Assembly: GCA_019931245.1 (NCBI GenBank)
Contig: JAINDL010000100.1
Span: forward strand, 1 to 54,429
Length of the DNA: 54,429 nucleotides
Reading direction: 5' to 3'
Source of the DNA: Bryobacteraceae bacterium CoA2 C42
GTDB lineage: Bacteria; Acidobacteriota; Terriglobia; Bryobacterales; Bryobacteraceae
Shown here: positions 15,673 through 24,088 of the stretch, piece after piece
Position numbering within the stretch: position 1 is the stretch's first letter
Layout of the letters: each line of letters opens with the position of its first letter
Translations under genes and position numbers: made by a program
The notes under the pieces: model-generated
Seen by the model: only the letters and a program-made list of their open reading frames with translations
Database searches by the model: none
What the model was told of the DNA's origin: nothing

Positions 15673-17466
15673 CTATTGTTTCAGACGCAGGTTGCGGTAC
15701 TCCACCTTCATGGGCGGGCCGACGTGGACCTGGACGCCGATCAAGCCCTGCGTGGCGCGGCCGACGGGGTCGTCGTCGATGACCATGCTCATCAGCTGGC
15801 CGTTGATCATGTGGATGAGCGTGTTGCCGCGGGCGATGATGTGGACGCTGTTCCAGCCGGGGGTGAGGTGCTCTTTGGGGTCGGCGTGCGTGGCAAGGAT
15901 CTGCGGCTTGCGGTCGCCGAGGACGCGGGTGGTCTGGCCGCGGAGGGCGAGGAAGAGGCGGCCGCGCTCTTCGTAGTTCTGGCCGGTGTAGGCCTGTTTG
16001 CCGTCGATGTCGCACTGGTAGCCGCGGAGGGCGTAGGGGCGGTCGGCGAGGAGGCTGCTGCGGTAGTTGACGCCGGAGTTGCCGCCGGCGGTGATGCGGT
16101 AGTCGAGTTTGAGTTCGAAGTCTTTGGGTTGGCCGCCGCGCCAGATGAGGAAGGTGTTGTTTTTGAGCAGCGTTTCCGGGGTGACTTCGCCGACGATGGC
16201 GCCGTCTTCGACGCGCCAGTATTTGGGGTCGCCGTCCCAGCCGGTCAGGGTCTTGCCGTCAAATTGCGAAACGAAGCCAAGCTCGTCGGCCGGGGAGGGG
16301 GCGGGTTCGGGGCGGTCGCTTTGCTTGGGGACGTGGGCGACGGGAGCGGGGGTGAGGCAGCTTTGCTGGACGCCGACGGCCCAGCGGCGCTGGAAGCCTT
16401 TGAGTTTGCCGTCGAGATAGGCGCGGCGGGATTCGTCGCCTTTCAGGTGGAGATCGAGGAAGGCGGAGACGAAGTGCTGGTTGATGGCGTTGAGGCGGTC
16501 TTTGCGCCAGACGGGTTCGTCGAAGCTCTCTTTGGTGGCGAAGTCGAGGGGGAGGGCGGGCGGGGGGTTGCCGCCGATGTTGTGGCGGGCGCCTTCGTAG
16601 ACGAGAAGGCAGCGGGGGGAGTTGACGGCCTGATAGTAGGCTTTGCGGACTCCTTGTTCGAAGCCGGAGATGTCGTCGTGGTCGCCGGCGAGGAAGAGGG
16701 CGGGGACCTTGATGTTGGCGAGGGCGGCGGGCTCCCAGAGGTTGACGGGAGGCTGGGCACCCCAGGGGGCGATGGCGACGACGGCCTTCAGATTCGGGTT
16801 GGGTTCGTTTCGCAATTTGGCGCCGGGCGGGGTGCGGGAGGGGAGGGCGCCGGCGCTGATGAGGGCGCCGTAGCCGCCCATGGAGTAGCCGATGATGGCG
16901 ACGCGGGCGGGGTCGATGTTGGGTTGGGAGGCCGAGAGGGATTCGATGGTGAAGTGCTGGTCGTTGGAGCGATTGGCGAGGGTGGAGGGGAAGGGCTTGA
17001 CGTTGCCGAAGACGGAGTCGGTGTGGTCGATGGCGGCGACGACGTAGCCTTTGGAGGCGAGATTTTCGGTGAGGTAGGCGAGGAACGTGCGGGAGCCGGG
17101 GTAGCCGTGGGAGACGATGACGAGGGGGAAGCGCTGGTTGGGAAGCGGGGCGGCGTCGCGGAGGGCTTTGCCGTCGATGGTGAAGGGCCGGGGGTTGCGG
17201 CCGGGGAGGGTGCTTTCGTAGACCGTGCGGGCTTCGGCGCCGGCGGGGAGGAGGGCCGGGTACCAGAGTTCGACCTTGAGGGGGCGGTCGCGGAGGGGGG
17301 CCTGGTTGGTCTCTTTGTTGAAGGCGAGGACGTCGGGTTGGGCGGGGTTGACGAGGTCGAGGGTACGGACGCCGACGGGGTGGGGGCCCCAGGCGGCGAG
17401 TTCCGGGGCGTCGACGCCGGGGACGCTGAAGAAGGCTTGGAGGAAGGCGAGCAGGAGGACGGACAT
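15673..17466 (-). CDS. Alpha/beta hydrolase fused to a C-terminal DUF1080 domain
   Basis: 597 residues. After a signal-like N-terminus (1-20) lies an alpha/beta hydrolase of the dienelactone hydrolase/PAF-acetylhydrolase type (about 55-350): oxyanion strand [11 protein letters not shown], nucleophile elbow GYSMG with Ser195, acid candidate in GDHDDIS (about 261-267) and His295 in ARHNIGG. A Pro-rich linker (about 370-395) leads to a complete DUF1080 domain (about 398-595) beginning [12 protein letters not shown] and ending [11 protein letters not shown]. Joining an esterase to a 3-keto-disaccharide hydrolase-like domain suggests attack on acylated or decorated glycosides, which is an inference. 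It lies 27 bp downstream of the protease gene. Confidence 0.87.
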   Translation of the reverse strand: MSVLLLAFLQAFFSVPGVDAPELAAWGPHPVGVRTLDLVNPAQPDVLAFNKETNQAPLRDRPLKVELWYPALLPAGAEARTVYESTLPGRNPRPFTIDGKALRDAAPLPNQRFPLVIVSHGYPGSRTFLAYLTENLASKGYVVAAIDHTDSVFGNVKPFPSTLANRSNDQHFTIESLSASQPNIDPARVAIIGYSMGGYGALISAGALPSRTPPGAKLRNEPNPNLKAVVAIAPWGAQPPVNLWEPAALANIKVPALFLAGDHDDISGFEQGVRKAYYQAVNSPRCLLVYEGARHNIGGNPPPALPLDFATKESFDEPVWRKDRLNAINQHFVSAFLDLHLKGDESRRAYLDGKLKGFQRRWAVGVQQSCLTPAPVAHVPKQSDRPEPAPSPADELGFVSQFDGKTLTGWDGDPKYWRVEDGAIVGEVTPETLLKNNTFLIWRGGQPKDFELKLDYRITAGGNSGVNYRSSLLADRPYALRGYQCDIDGKQAYTGQNYEERGRLFLALRGQTTRVLGDRKPQILATHADPKEHLTPGWNSVHIIARGNTLIHMINGQLMSMVIDDDPVGRATQGLIGVQVHVGPPMKVEYRNLRLKQ

Positions 17467-17493
17467 CCCGCTAGCTTACCCGATGGGCGGGGG

Positions 17494-18201
17494 TCAGTAG
17501 CCGAGGAACAGGAGTAAGAGGGCGACGTAATAGGCCGGGCCGATGACGTAGGCGGAGACCTGCCAGGCGATCAGCATACCGAAGATCTGATAGGCGCCCA
17601 TGGTCATCTGCCATTCGCGGAGCTTGGCGGCCATGGACTCGGGCAGGAGGAGGCCGATGGCGGTGAAGCCGTCGAGCGGGGGCAGGGGGATGAGGTTGAA
17701 GACGCCGAGCAGGATGTTGAGCGCGAACATGATGCTGAGCAGGGTGGCGATGGCTTCGGTCGCGGCGGGGGCGCTATCGGCGGCCTGGATGATGTCGGTG
17801 AAGCGCATGGTTGTGCCGGGGCGGAAGAGGCCGGCGAGGAGGCCCACACGGATGAGGACGGCGGCGATGGCGGCGAGGATGAAGTTGGCGACGGGGCCGG
17901 CGAGGGACATCCAGGCGGCGCGGCGGGGGTAGCGCATGGCCCAGTAGGGATCGTAGGGGGCGCTGGCCCAGCCCATCATCCAGCCGTTCATGAAGAAGGT
18001 GAGCCAGGGGAAGACGAGCATGCCGAAGGGCTCGCGCTGCATGTGGGGCAGGGGGCTGAGGGTGACCTGGCCGAAGTGGTAGGCGGTTTTGTCGCCGCCG
18101 CGGAGGGCCATCCAGGCGTGGGCGGCTTCGTGCGCGGTGGCCGAGAGCAGGAAGACGACGAACCAGATGACGCCGACGGCGATGAGCTGAGGATCAAACA
18201 T
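17494..18201 (-). CDS. Site-2 protease family (M50) membrane metallopeptidase
   Basis: 235 residues, nearly all membrane-spanning. HEAAH in the first helix (about residues 24-28) is the HExxH zinc site, and NLIPLPPLDG near residue 175 is the second zinc-ligand motif (NxxPxxxLDG). No PDZ domain is present, so it belongs to the compact S2P/M50B group, which cleaves substrates within the membrane. ATG 18201 was selected because MFDPQLIAVGVIWF leads straight into the first helix; the frame is open further upstream but lies antisense-like over the MFS gene. It overlaps the MFS 3' end by 8 bp. Confidence 0.88.
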   Translation of the reverse strand: MFDPQLIAVGVIWFVVFLLSATAHEAAHAWMALRGGDKTAYHFGQVTLSPLPHMQREPFGMLVFPWLTFFMNGWMMGWASAPYDPYWAMRYPRRAAWMSLAGPVANFILAAIAAVLIRVGLLAGLFRPGTTMRFTDIIQAADSAPAATEAIATLLSIMFALNILLGVFNLIPLPPLDGFTAIGLLLPESMAAKLREWQMTMGAYQIFGMLIAWQVSAYVIGPAYYVALLLLFLGY

Positions 18202-19378
18202 TTTGTTCGCCCAGGATAGCAGGAGGACGGCGGTCGGCGAGGAGCCAGACGGCCATGCCGGCGAGGGGGAAACAGGCGGCGAGCAGGAAGGAGGCGGCGT
18301 AGAGCTGCTGATCGAAGAGGCGGCCGAACAGGGGCATGACGAGGGCGACGAGGGCGGACCAGGCGCCGGAACTGAGGCCGCCGACAAAGCCGGCGTGTTG
18401 GGCGCCGAGGACGGTGCGGCCGTAGGCGACGCCGCCGATGATGAAGCCGGCGGTGATGAACATGGAGAAGAACATGACGGCGAGCGGGGCGACGAGGCCG
18501 GGGAGATGGGGGACGCTGGCGAGGGGGAGGCTGAGGAGGGTGAGCAGGGAGAAGACGCCGCGGAAGGAGGGTCCGGAGCGGTCCATCCACCAGCCCCAGA
18601 AGAAGTAGCCGATCTCCCAGCCGAGGGGCGGGATCCAGAGGAGTCCGGCGATTTGGATTTGGGTGAGGCCGAGCGAGCGGAGGTAGAGGGCGGCGTAGTA
18701 GAGGATGAAGCCGAGAGGGAGAGAGCCGCAGGCGTAGATGAGGGCGAAGGCCCAGAGGCGGGGGTCGGCCAGGCGGGGGCGTTCGCCGGGTTGGGGGGTA
18801 GCGGCGGGGCTCTGCATGGAGGGGCGGCGGCTGACGAGTTGCCAGAGCAGGAGCCAGGCGAGACCGATGAGGCCGGTGAACCAGAAGGCGCCGCGCCAGC
18901 CATAGGCCTGGAAGACGGGTTTGATGATGAGCGGGGTGATGATGGCGCCGAGGGCGCCGCCGGAGAAGGCAACGGCGGTGCCTTTCGAGCGGTGTTCGGG
19001 GGGGAGGGTCTGGACGGCGGTGCGGAGGCCGCCGGGGAAGGTGGCGCCTTCGCCGAAGCCGAGGGCGAAGCGGGCGGCGAAGAGCGAAACGAACCCAATG
19101 GCAAAGACGTGGGAGACGCTTGCGAGGGTCCAGAAGGCGACGGCGGCGGTCATGGCGAGGGGCAGGCCGTAGCGGTCGATCCAGCGGCCCCAGGCGATGT
19201 TCGAGGCCATGTAGGCGAGACTGAACCCACTGACGACGTAGCCGTACTCTTCATTGGACAGGCGGAGCTGTTCGAGCATGGCGGGGGCGAGGATGGCGAG
19301 GGTGTTGCGGTCGATGTAGCTGATCAGGCTGACCAGGGTCATCGTGCAGGTGGGGATCCAGTCGTGGCGGGGTCGCAC
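18194..19378 (-). CDS. MFS transporter
   Basis: 394 residues with 12 predicted membrane helices. It opens with SLISYIDRNTLAILAPAM in the first helix, the pattern of anion:cation symporter (ACS) relatives such as hexuronate and glucarate transporters, and the loop GRWIDRYG corresponds to the MFS signature between helices 2 and 3. The cargo is probably an organic or sugar acid, by family only. GTG 19378 gives a usual cytoplasmic N-terminus; an in-frame ATG at 19342 is the alternative. It heads the minus-strand run MFS - protease - fusion hydrolase - PHP. Confidence 0.88.
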   Translation of the reverse strand: MRPRHDWIPTCTMTLVSLISYIDRNTLAILAPAMLEQLRLSNEEYGYVVSGFSLAYMASNIAWGRWIDRYGLPLAMTAAVAFWTLASVSHVFAIGFVSLFAARFALGFGEGATFPGGLRTAVQTLPPEHRSKGTAVAFSGGALGAIITPLIIKPVFQAYGWRGAFWFTGLIGLAWLLLWQLVSRRPSMQSPAATPQPGERPRLADPRLWAFALIYACGSLPLGFILYYAALYLRSLGLTQIQIAGLLWIPPLGWEIGYFFWGWWMDRSGPSFRGVFSLLTLLSLPLASVPHLPGLVAPLAVMFFSMFITAGFIIGGVAYGRTVLGAQHAGFVGGLSSGAWSALVALVMPLFGRLFDQQLYAASFLLAACFPLAGMAVWLLADRRPPAILGEQNV

Positions 19379-19414
19379 GACTCAGGATACGAAAGATTGG
19401 AGCGGCCGGAGATG

Positions 19415-19420
19415 TAGAAT
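19415..19420 (+). promoter_or_regulatory. TAGAAT box 7 nt before a start codon
   Basis: TAGAAT ends 7 nt before the ATG at 19428, with no Shine-Dalgarno sequence in the gap. The spacing puts a transcription start at or next to the ATG, so the hydrolase mRNA may be leaderless. Confidence 0.42.
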
Positions 19421-19427
19421 CGGGCAG

Positions 19428-20561
19428 ATGATTCTCTACGCTCTTTTACTACTGCTGACGTGGGACGTGACGAAGCTGTTCGAGACGCCGCGGGTGTTTC
19501 CGGCCGAGACCGCGGAGCCGGGGGTGAAGGCGCTCTATTACGAATCCGTGCCGTGGCGGGGCAAGCCGACGCGGGTGTTTGCGTATTACGGCGCGCCGGC
19601 AGGGAAGAAGCTGCCGGCGATGGTGCTGATCCACGGCGGCGGGGGCACGGCGTTTGCCGAGTGGGTGCGGATGTGGAACGCGCGGGGCTACGCCGCGATT
19701 GCGATGGACACGGGGGGCATGACGCCGGAGCGGGCGGCGGCCGATAAACTATGGAACCCGGCACGGGCGCATCACGAGGGGGGCGGGCCGGCGGGCTGGG
19801 GCGGGTTCAACGCCGTCGACGAGCCGAAGGAGGACCAGTGGACCTACCACGCCGTGGCGGCGGCGGTGCGGGGGCATTCGCTGCTGCGGAGCATGCCGGA
19901 GGTGGACCCGGCGCGGATAGGGGTGACGGGGATTTCGTGGGGCGGCTACCTGACGAACATCGTGGCGGGGATTGACGGGCGTTTCCAGTTCGCGGCGCCG
20001 GTGTACGGGTGCGGCTATCTGGGCGAAGACTCGGCGTGGCTGAAGAATTTTGCCGAGATGGGTCCGGAGCGGGCGGCGAAGTGGCTGGGGTGGTGGGACC
20101 CGTCGGTGCACCTGGCGGGAGCGAAGATGCCGATGCTGTGGGTGACGGGGACGAACGACTTTGCCTATCCGCTGCCTTCGCTGCAGAAATCGTACCGGCT
20201 GCCGGCGGGGCCGCGGACGCTGGCGGTGCGGGTGCGGATGAAGCACGGGCATCCGGACGGGGCGAAGCCGGAGGAGGTTTTCGCGTTTGCCGGGGCGATG
20301 CTGCGGAAGGAACCGGCGCTGGCGCGGGTGGTGGCGGCGGAGCGGGACCGGGTGCGGTTCCGGGGCCGGATTGTGAAGGCGGAGCTGAACTATACGAAGG
20401 CGGGCGGGAAGTGGCAGGAGCGGCTGTGGGAGACCGCGCCGGCGGAGATTCGGGGCCGGACGGCGCGGGCGGCGGTGCCGGAGGGGGCGACGGCGTGGTA
20501 CTTCAATCTGTTTGACGCGCAGGGCCGGGTGGTAAGTTCGGAGCACTTCGAACGAAAGTGA
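19428..20561 (+). CDS. Secreted alpha/beta hydrolase (acetylxylan-esterase/S9-like)
   Basis: 377 residues with an N-terminal hydrophobic signal ([14 protein letters not shown]). The hydrolase core shows [11 protein letters not shown] (oxyanion region), the nucleophile elbow GISWGG (about residue 170), an acid in [10 protein letters not shown] and a His in KHGHPDG. A small beta-rich C-terminal domain (about 300-377) follows. Family members deacetylate sugars or cleave peptides; the specificity is open. ATG 19428 is favoured over longer in-frame starts that would precede the signal peptide. The last 59 bp overlap the convergent MFS gene. Confidence 0.82.
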   Translation: MILYALLLLLTWDVTKLFETPRVFPAETAEPGVKALYYESVPWRGKPTRVFAYYGAPAGKKLPAMVLIHGGGGTAFAEWVRMWNARGYAAIAMDTGGMTPERAAADKLWNPARAHHEGGGPAGWGGFNAVDEPKEDQWTYHAVAAAVRGHSLLRSMPEVDPARIGVTGISWGGYLTNIVAGIDGRFQFAAPVYGCGYLGEDSAWLKNFAEMGPERAAKWLGWWDPSVHLAGAKMPMLWVTGTNDFAYPLPSLQKSYRLPAGPRTLAVRVRMKHGHPDGAKPEEVFAFAGAMLRKEPALARVVAAERDRVRFRGRIVKAELNYTKAGGKWQERLWETAPAEIRGRTARAAVPEGATAWYFNLFDAQGRVVSSEHFERK

Positions 20562-21783
20562 CCAGGGCGAGGGTGGCGAGCAGCGGCACGGCGGAGGCGG
20601 CGAGCAGGACCGGGGCGAAGGAGTAGCGGTCGGAGACGATGCCGGTGAGGAGGGTGGCGGCGATGGTGCCGATGCCGGCGCCGGTGCCGCTGAGGCCGCT
20701 GACGGAGGCGACGCTCGGGGAGGGGTAGAGGTCGCCGGGGAGGGCGAGGACGATGGTGGAGAAGGCGGCGTAGGAGAGCGTGGCGAGGGCGAAGAAGCCG
20801 ATCATCGAGACGTAGGAATCGAACAGGACGGCACCGGCTAGCGTGGACATGCCCAGGCCGGAGACGATGGCGACGAGGCGGCGGGAGCGGAGGGTGGTCC
20901 AGCCGCGGCGGATGAGGATGCTCGAGATGCCGCCGCCGGCGAAGTTGCCGATGTCGGCGGCGAGGAAGGGGATCCAGAAGGCGAGGAGGCTCTGTTCGGG
21001 CTGGTAGCCTTTGGCGACGAGATAGATGGCGAACCAGTCGGTGATGAGGTACCAGACGGGGTCGGTGAGGGCTTTCGACAGGACGATGCCCCAGGTTTGG
21101 GGGAGGCGGAGGAGGATGCCGTAGGGGAGGGGCGGGGCGTCGGTGGCCGCGGTGCTGGAACGGTTCGTGAGGATGTCGGCGCGTTCGGCGGGGGAGAGCC
21201 GGGGGTGGGATTCGGGGGGGTGGTAGAGCCAGCGGAACAGGGGGATCCAGAGCAGGCCAAGGCAGCCGGTGACGAAGAAGGCGGGGCGCCAGTCGTTGAA
21301 GACGTGATAGACGCTGAAGACGAGCAGGGGGGCGATGGCGCCGCCGAGGGCGGAGCCGGAGTCGTAGAGGGCGACGGCCCAGCCGGTTTCGCGGCGGGGG
21401 AACCATTGGGCGACGGTTTTGGCGGCGCCGGGCCAGTTGGCCGATTCGCCGGCGCCGAGCAGGAAGCGGCAGGCGGCGAGGCTGGCGAAGCCGCTGGCAA
21501 AGCCGGTGGCCATGGCGGAGAGGGAGTAGAAGGCGACGGCGAAGGGGAGACCGCGGCGGAGGCCGGTGCGGTCGAGAAAGCGGCCGGAGAGCGACTGGCC
21601 GACGGCGTAGGCGACGCGGAAGGCGACGATGAGAAGGGCGAAGGTGGTGTTGTCCCACCGGAACTCGGCCTTGATGTAGGGGGCGAGGACGGAGAGGGTC
21701 TGGCGGTCGATGTAGTTGATGACCGTTGAGAGGAAGAGAGCGGCTCCGATGTACCAGCGGAGGCGGAGGATAGGCTGCGGCAT
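20503..21783 (-). CDS. MFS transporter (ACS family)
   Basis: 426 residues, 12 predicted helices. The N-terminus has [19 protein letters not shown], strongly ACS-like (hexuronate/galactonate permeases), and [13 protein letters not shown] is the helix 2-3 loop. The last codons run through the 3' end of the convergent hydrolase gene (59-bp overlap), so the exact C-terminus deserves checking, although no earlier stop exists in frame. It is divergent from the CRTAC1 gene with only 8 bp between starts. Probably imports a sugar acid; inferred. Confidence 0.87.
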   Translation of the reverse strand: MPQPILRLRWYIGAALFLSTVINYIDRQTLSVLAPYIKAEFRWDNTTFALLIVAFRVAYAVGQSLSGRFLDRTGLRRGLPFAVAFYSLSAMATGFASGFASLAACRFLLGAGESANWPGAAKTVAQWFPRRETGWAVALYDSGSALGGAIAPLLVFSVYHVFNDWRPAFFVTGCLGLLWIPLFRWLYHPPESHPRLSPAERADILTNRSSTAATDAPPLPYGILLRLPQTWGIVLSKALTDPVWYLITDWFAIYLVAKGYQPEQSLLAFWIPFLAADIGNFAGGGISSILIRRGWTTLRSRRLVAIVSGLGMSTLAGAVLFDSYVSMIGFFALATLSYAAFSTIVLALPGDLYPSPSVASVSGLSGTGAGIGTIAATLLTGIVSDRYSFAPVLLAASAVPLLATLALVTFVRSAPNLPPGPARQTD

Positions 21784-21791
21784 CTGCTCGT

Positions 21792-23381
21792 GTGAAGATA
21801 GCGCATATGTGGATGGTGTTGATGCTGGCTTCGCTGGTGGACGTTTCGGCGGGGAGCAGGTTGACGGCGAAACTGGAGAACGGTGGGACGCCGGAGAAGC
21901 ATCTGCCGGAGACGATGGTGGGCGGGGTGGCGCTGTTGGACTATGACCGGGACGGGAAGCTGGATGTGTTTCTGGCCAATGGCGCGCCGCAGCCGAGCCT
22001 GAGGAAAGACGGGCCGCGGTATTGGAACCGGCTGTACCGGAACACGGGGGGCGGCCAGTTTGTCGACGTGACGGAGCGGGCGGGGGTGCAGGGGGTGGGG
22101 TTCGATATCGGGGCGGCGGCGGGGGATTTTGACAACGACGGGTTTCCGGATCTGTTCGTGGCCGGGGTGCGGAGCAATACGCTCTATCGGAACCGGGGGG
22201 ACGGGACGTTTGCCGAGGTGACGGCGCGGGCGGGGCTGCGGGGGACGGGCAAGTGGGCGGTGGCGGGGGGATGGTTCGATATGGACAACGACGGGGATCT
22301 GGATCTGTTCGTGGTGAACTACGTGCAGTGGGACCCGGCGCGGGAGTTGGCGTGCGGAGAGAAGGCGCGGACCTACTGCCATCCGAAGCACTATGCGCCG
22401 GAGCCGAATACGCTCTACCGGAACAACGGGGACGGGACGTTTACCGACGTTTCGGCCGAGAGCGGGATTGCGGCGCACGCGGGCAAGGGGATGGGCCTGG
22501 CGTTTGGCGACGCGGACGGGGACGGGCGGCTGGATGTGCTGGTGACCAACGACACGCTGCCGAACGCGCTGTTTCGCAACGAGGGCGGCGGGCGGTTTCG
22601 CGAGATGGGGGGGCCGGCGGGGGTGGCGTTCAACGACGACGGGCGGGCGCTGTCGGCGATGGGGGTGGACTTTCGCGACTGGGACAACGACGGGCGGGAG
22701 GACCTGTTCATTACGGCGTTGACGAACGAGACGTTTCCGCTGTTCCGCAACGCGGGCCAGGGGCAGTTCAGCGACCGGACGTACGCGAGTCAAGTGGCGC
22801 GGGCGACGCTGCCTTTGAGCGGGTGGAGCGCGGGGATTTTTGATTTTGACAATGACGGTTGGAAGGATCTGTTCGCGGCGTGCGCGGATGTGCAGGACAA
22901 CACGGAGGCGTATTCGGAGCGGCGGTCGCGGCAGGCGAATCTGTGGTTGCGGAACGGGGGGGACGGGAGGTTTGCGGGGGAGGCGGTGGGGCGGGCGGGG
23001 ATGCACCGGGGGGCGGCGTTTGGGGATGTGGACGGGGATGGGCGGGTGGATGTGGTGGTGACGCGGATTGGGGAGGCGCCGTTGTTATTGAAGAACTCTT
23101 TGGGCGCGGGGCGGCATTGGCTGGGGGTGCGTTTGCGGGGGACGCGGAGCAACCGGGAGGGGATTGGGGCGCTGGTGACGGTGACGGACGGGAAGGGGCG
23201 GCGGCAGTGGAACCGGGTGACGACGGCGGTGGGGTATGCGAGCGCGAGTGAGGCGGTGGCGCATTTTGGATTGGGGGCGGAGGGGGCGGTGAGCGAGGTG
23301 GAGGTGCGGTGGCCTTCGGGGGTGGTGCAGAGGTTGGGGGCGACGCGGGGGGACCGTTACTTGGAGATTGTGGAGCCCTGA
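21792..23381 (+). CDS. CRTAC1-family FG-GAP/VCBS repeat protein with ASPIC/UnbV domain
   Basis: 529 residues, signal peptide about 1-20, then repeated FG-GAP/VCBS blades with calcium-binding signatures: [58 protein letters not shown], each followed by LYRN-type strands. It would form a secreted beta-propeller. The C-terminal about 80 residues are an ASPIC/UnbV domain ([12 protein letters not shown], then [10 protein letters not shown]). Such proteins are abundant in Acidobacteriota and of unknown role. GTG 21792 supplies the Lys-containing n-region; ATG 21807 is possible. The 3' end overlaps the TPR gene by 25 bp. Confidence 0.92.
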   Translation: MKIAHMWMVLMLASLVDVSAGSRLTAKLENGGTPEKHLPETMVGGVALLDYDRDGKLDVFLANGAPQPSLRKDGPRYWNRLYRNTGGGQFVDVTERAGVQGVGFDIGAAAGDFDNDGFPDLFVAGVRSNTLYRNRGDGTFAEVTARAGLRGTGKWAVAGGWFDMDNDGDLDLFVVNYVQWDPARELACGEKARTYCHPKHYAPEPNTLYRNNGDGTFTDVSAESGIAAHAGKGMGLAFGDADGDGRLDVLVTNDTLPNALFRNEGGGRFREMGGPAGVAFNDDGRALSAMGVDFRDWDNDGREDLFITALTNETFPLFRNAGQGQFSDRTYASQVARATLPLSGWSAGIFDFDNDGWKDLFAACADVQDNTEAYSERRSRQANLWLRNGGDGRFAGEAVGRAGMHRGAAFGDVDGDGRVDVVVTRIGEAPLLLKNSLGAGRHWLGVRLRGTRSNREGIGALVTVTDGKGRRQWNRVTTAVGYASASEAVAHFGLGAEGAVSEVEVRWPSGVVQRLGATRGDRYLEIVEP

Positions 23382-24088
23382 AGGGCGAGGGCGGAGTGGC
23401 GGGCGGCCTGGGTGGGGTCGCCGAGGCGGTAGTAGACGCGGCTGAGGAGGCCGTGGGCTTCGGGGTAGGCGGGTTGGAGGGAGACGGCGTTGCGGAGGGC
23501 TTCGGCGGCGGGGGCCCACTGTTCCTGCTGGGCGAGGGCGCGGCCGAGTTGGTAGTGGTAGGGGGCGAGGCGGAGGTAGGCGGGGGGCGCGGCGCGGAGG
23601 AGGGCGAGCGATTCGGCGAGGCGGCCCTGGCGGGTGAGGAAGGCGGCGAGGCTGAGGCGGGGGTCGGGTTCGGCGGGGGAGTCCGCGAGTTTGAGGGCTT
23701 GGCGGAAGGCGGCTTCGGCCGCGTTTTGGGCCAGGGCGTCGAGGGCCTGGCCGCGGGCGGTGAGGGAGCGGGCGGAGGGGGGAGAGGGGTCGCGGTCGAG
23801 GGCGGCGAGGGAGTCGGCAAAACGGTCGAGGGAGTAGAGGGCGCGGGCCCAGAAGTAGCAGGCGTCGGGCTCGCGGGGGTTGGCGCGGCAGGCGCGGGCG
23901 AGGTGGGGTTCGGCGCGGCGGGTATCGCCGAGGGCGGCGTAGACGATGCCGAGGGATTTGGCGCAGAAGGCGTCGGGTTGTGATTGGACGGCGGCTTCGA
24001 GAAGCTGGCGGGCGGGTTCGAGTTGGCCCTGGCGGAAGAGGGCGGCGCCCTGTTCGCAGGGGGTGAGGAGGAGGAGGAGGGCGATCAT
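23357..24088 (-). CDS. Tetratricopeptide-repeat protein
   Basis: 243 residues. A short hydrophobic N-terminus (MIALLLLLTPC) may be a signal or lipoprotein-type leader, followed by about six TPR-like helix pairs: GAALFRQGQLEPARQLLEAA, then KSLGIVYAALGDTRRAEPHL, YHYQLGRALAQQEQWAPAAE and others with the Ala/Gly/Pro spacing. A protein-protein scaffold; partner unknown. The ATG overlaps the stop of the helicase gene by 4 bp (ATGA), so it is cotranscribed with it. Confidence 0.82.
   Translation of the reverse strand: MIALLLLLTPCEQGAALFRQGQLEPARQLLEAAVQSQPDAFCAKSLGIVYAALGDTRRAEPHLARACRANPREPDACYFWARALYSLDRFADSLAALDRDPSPPSARSLTARGQALDALAQNAAEAAFRQALKLADSPAEPDPRLSLAAFLTRQGRLAESLALLRAAPPAYLRLAPYHYQLGRALAQQEQWAPAAEALRNAVSLQPAYPEAHGLLSRVYYRLGDPTQAARHSALALQGSTISK

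Noticed and set aside
15499-17517. A 672-codon open frame on the plus strand
   Set aside because: Antisense to the PHP and hydrolase-DUF1080 genes, low-complexity Gly/Ala/Val/Glu composition and no motif.
20838-23006. A 722-codon open frame on the minus strand
   Set aside because: It runs in a wrong frame through the MFS gene and antisense to the CRTAC1 gene; Pro/Arg/His/Ser-rich noise.
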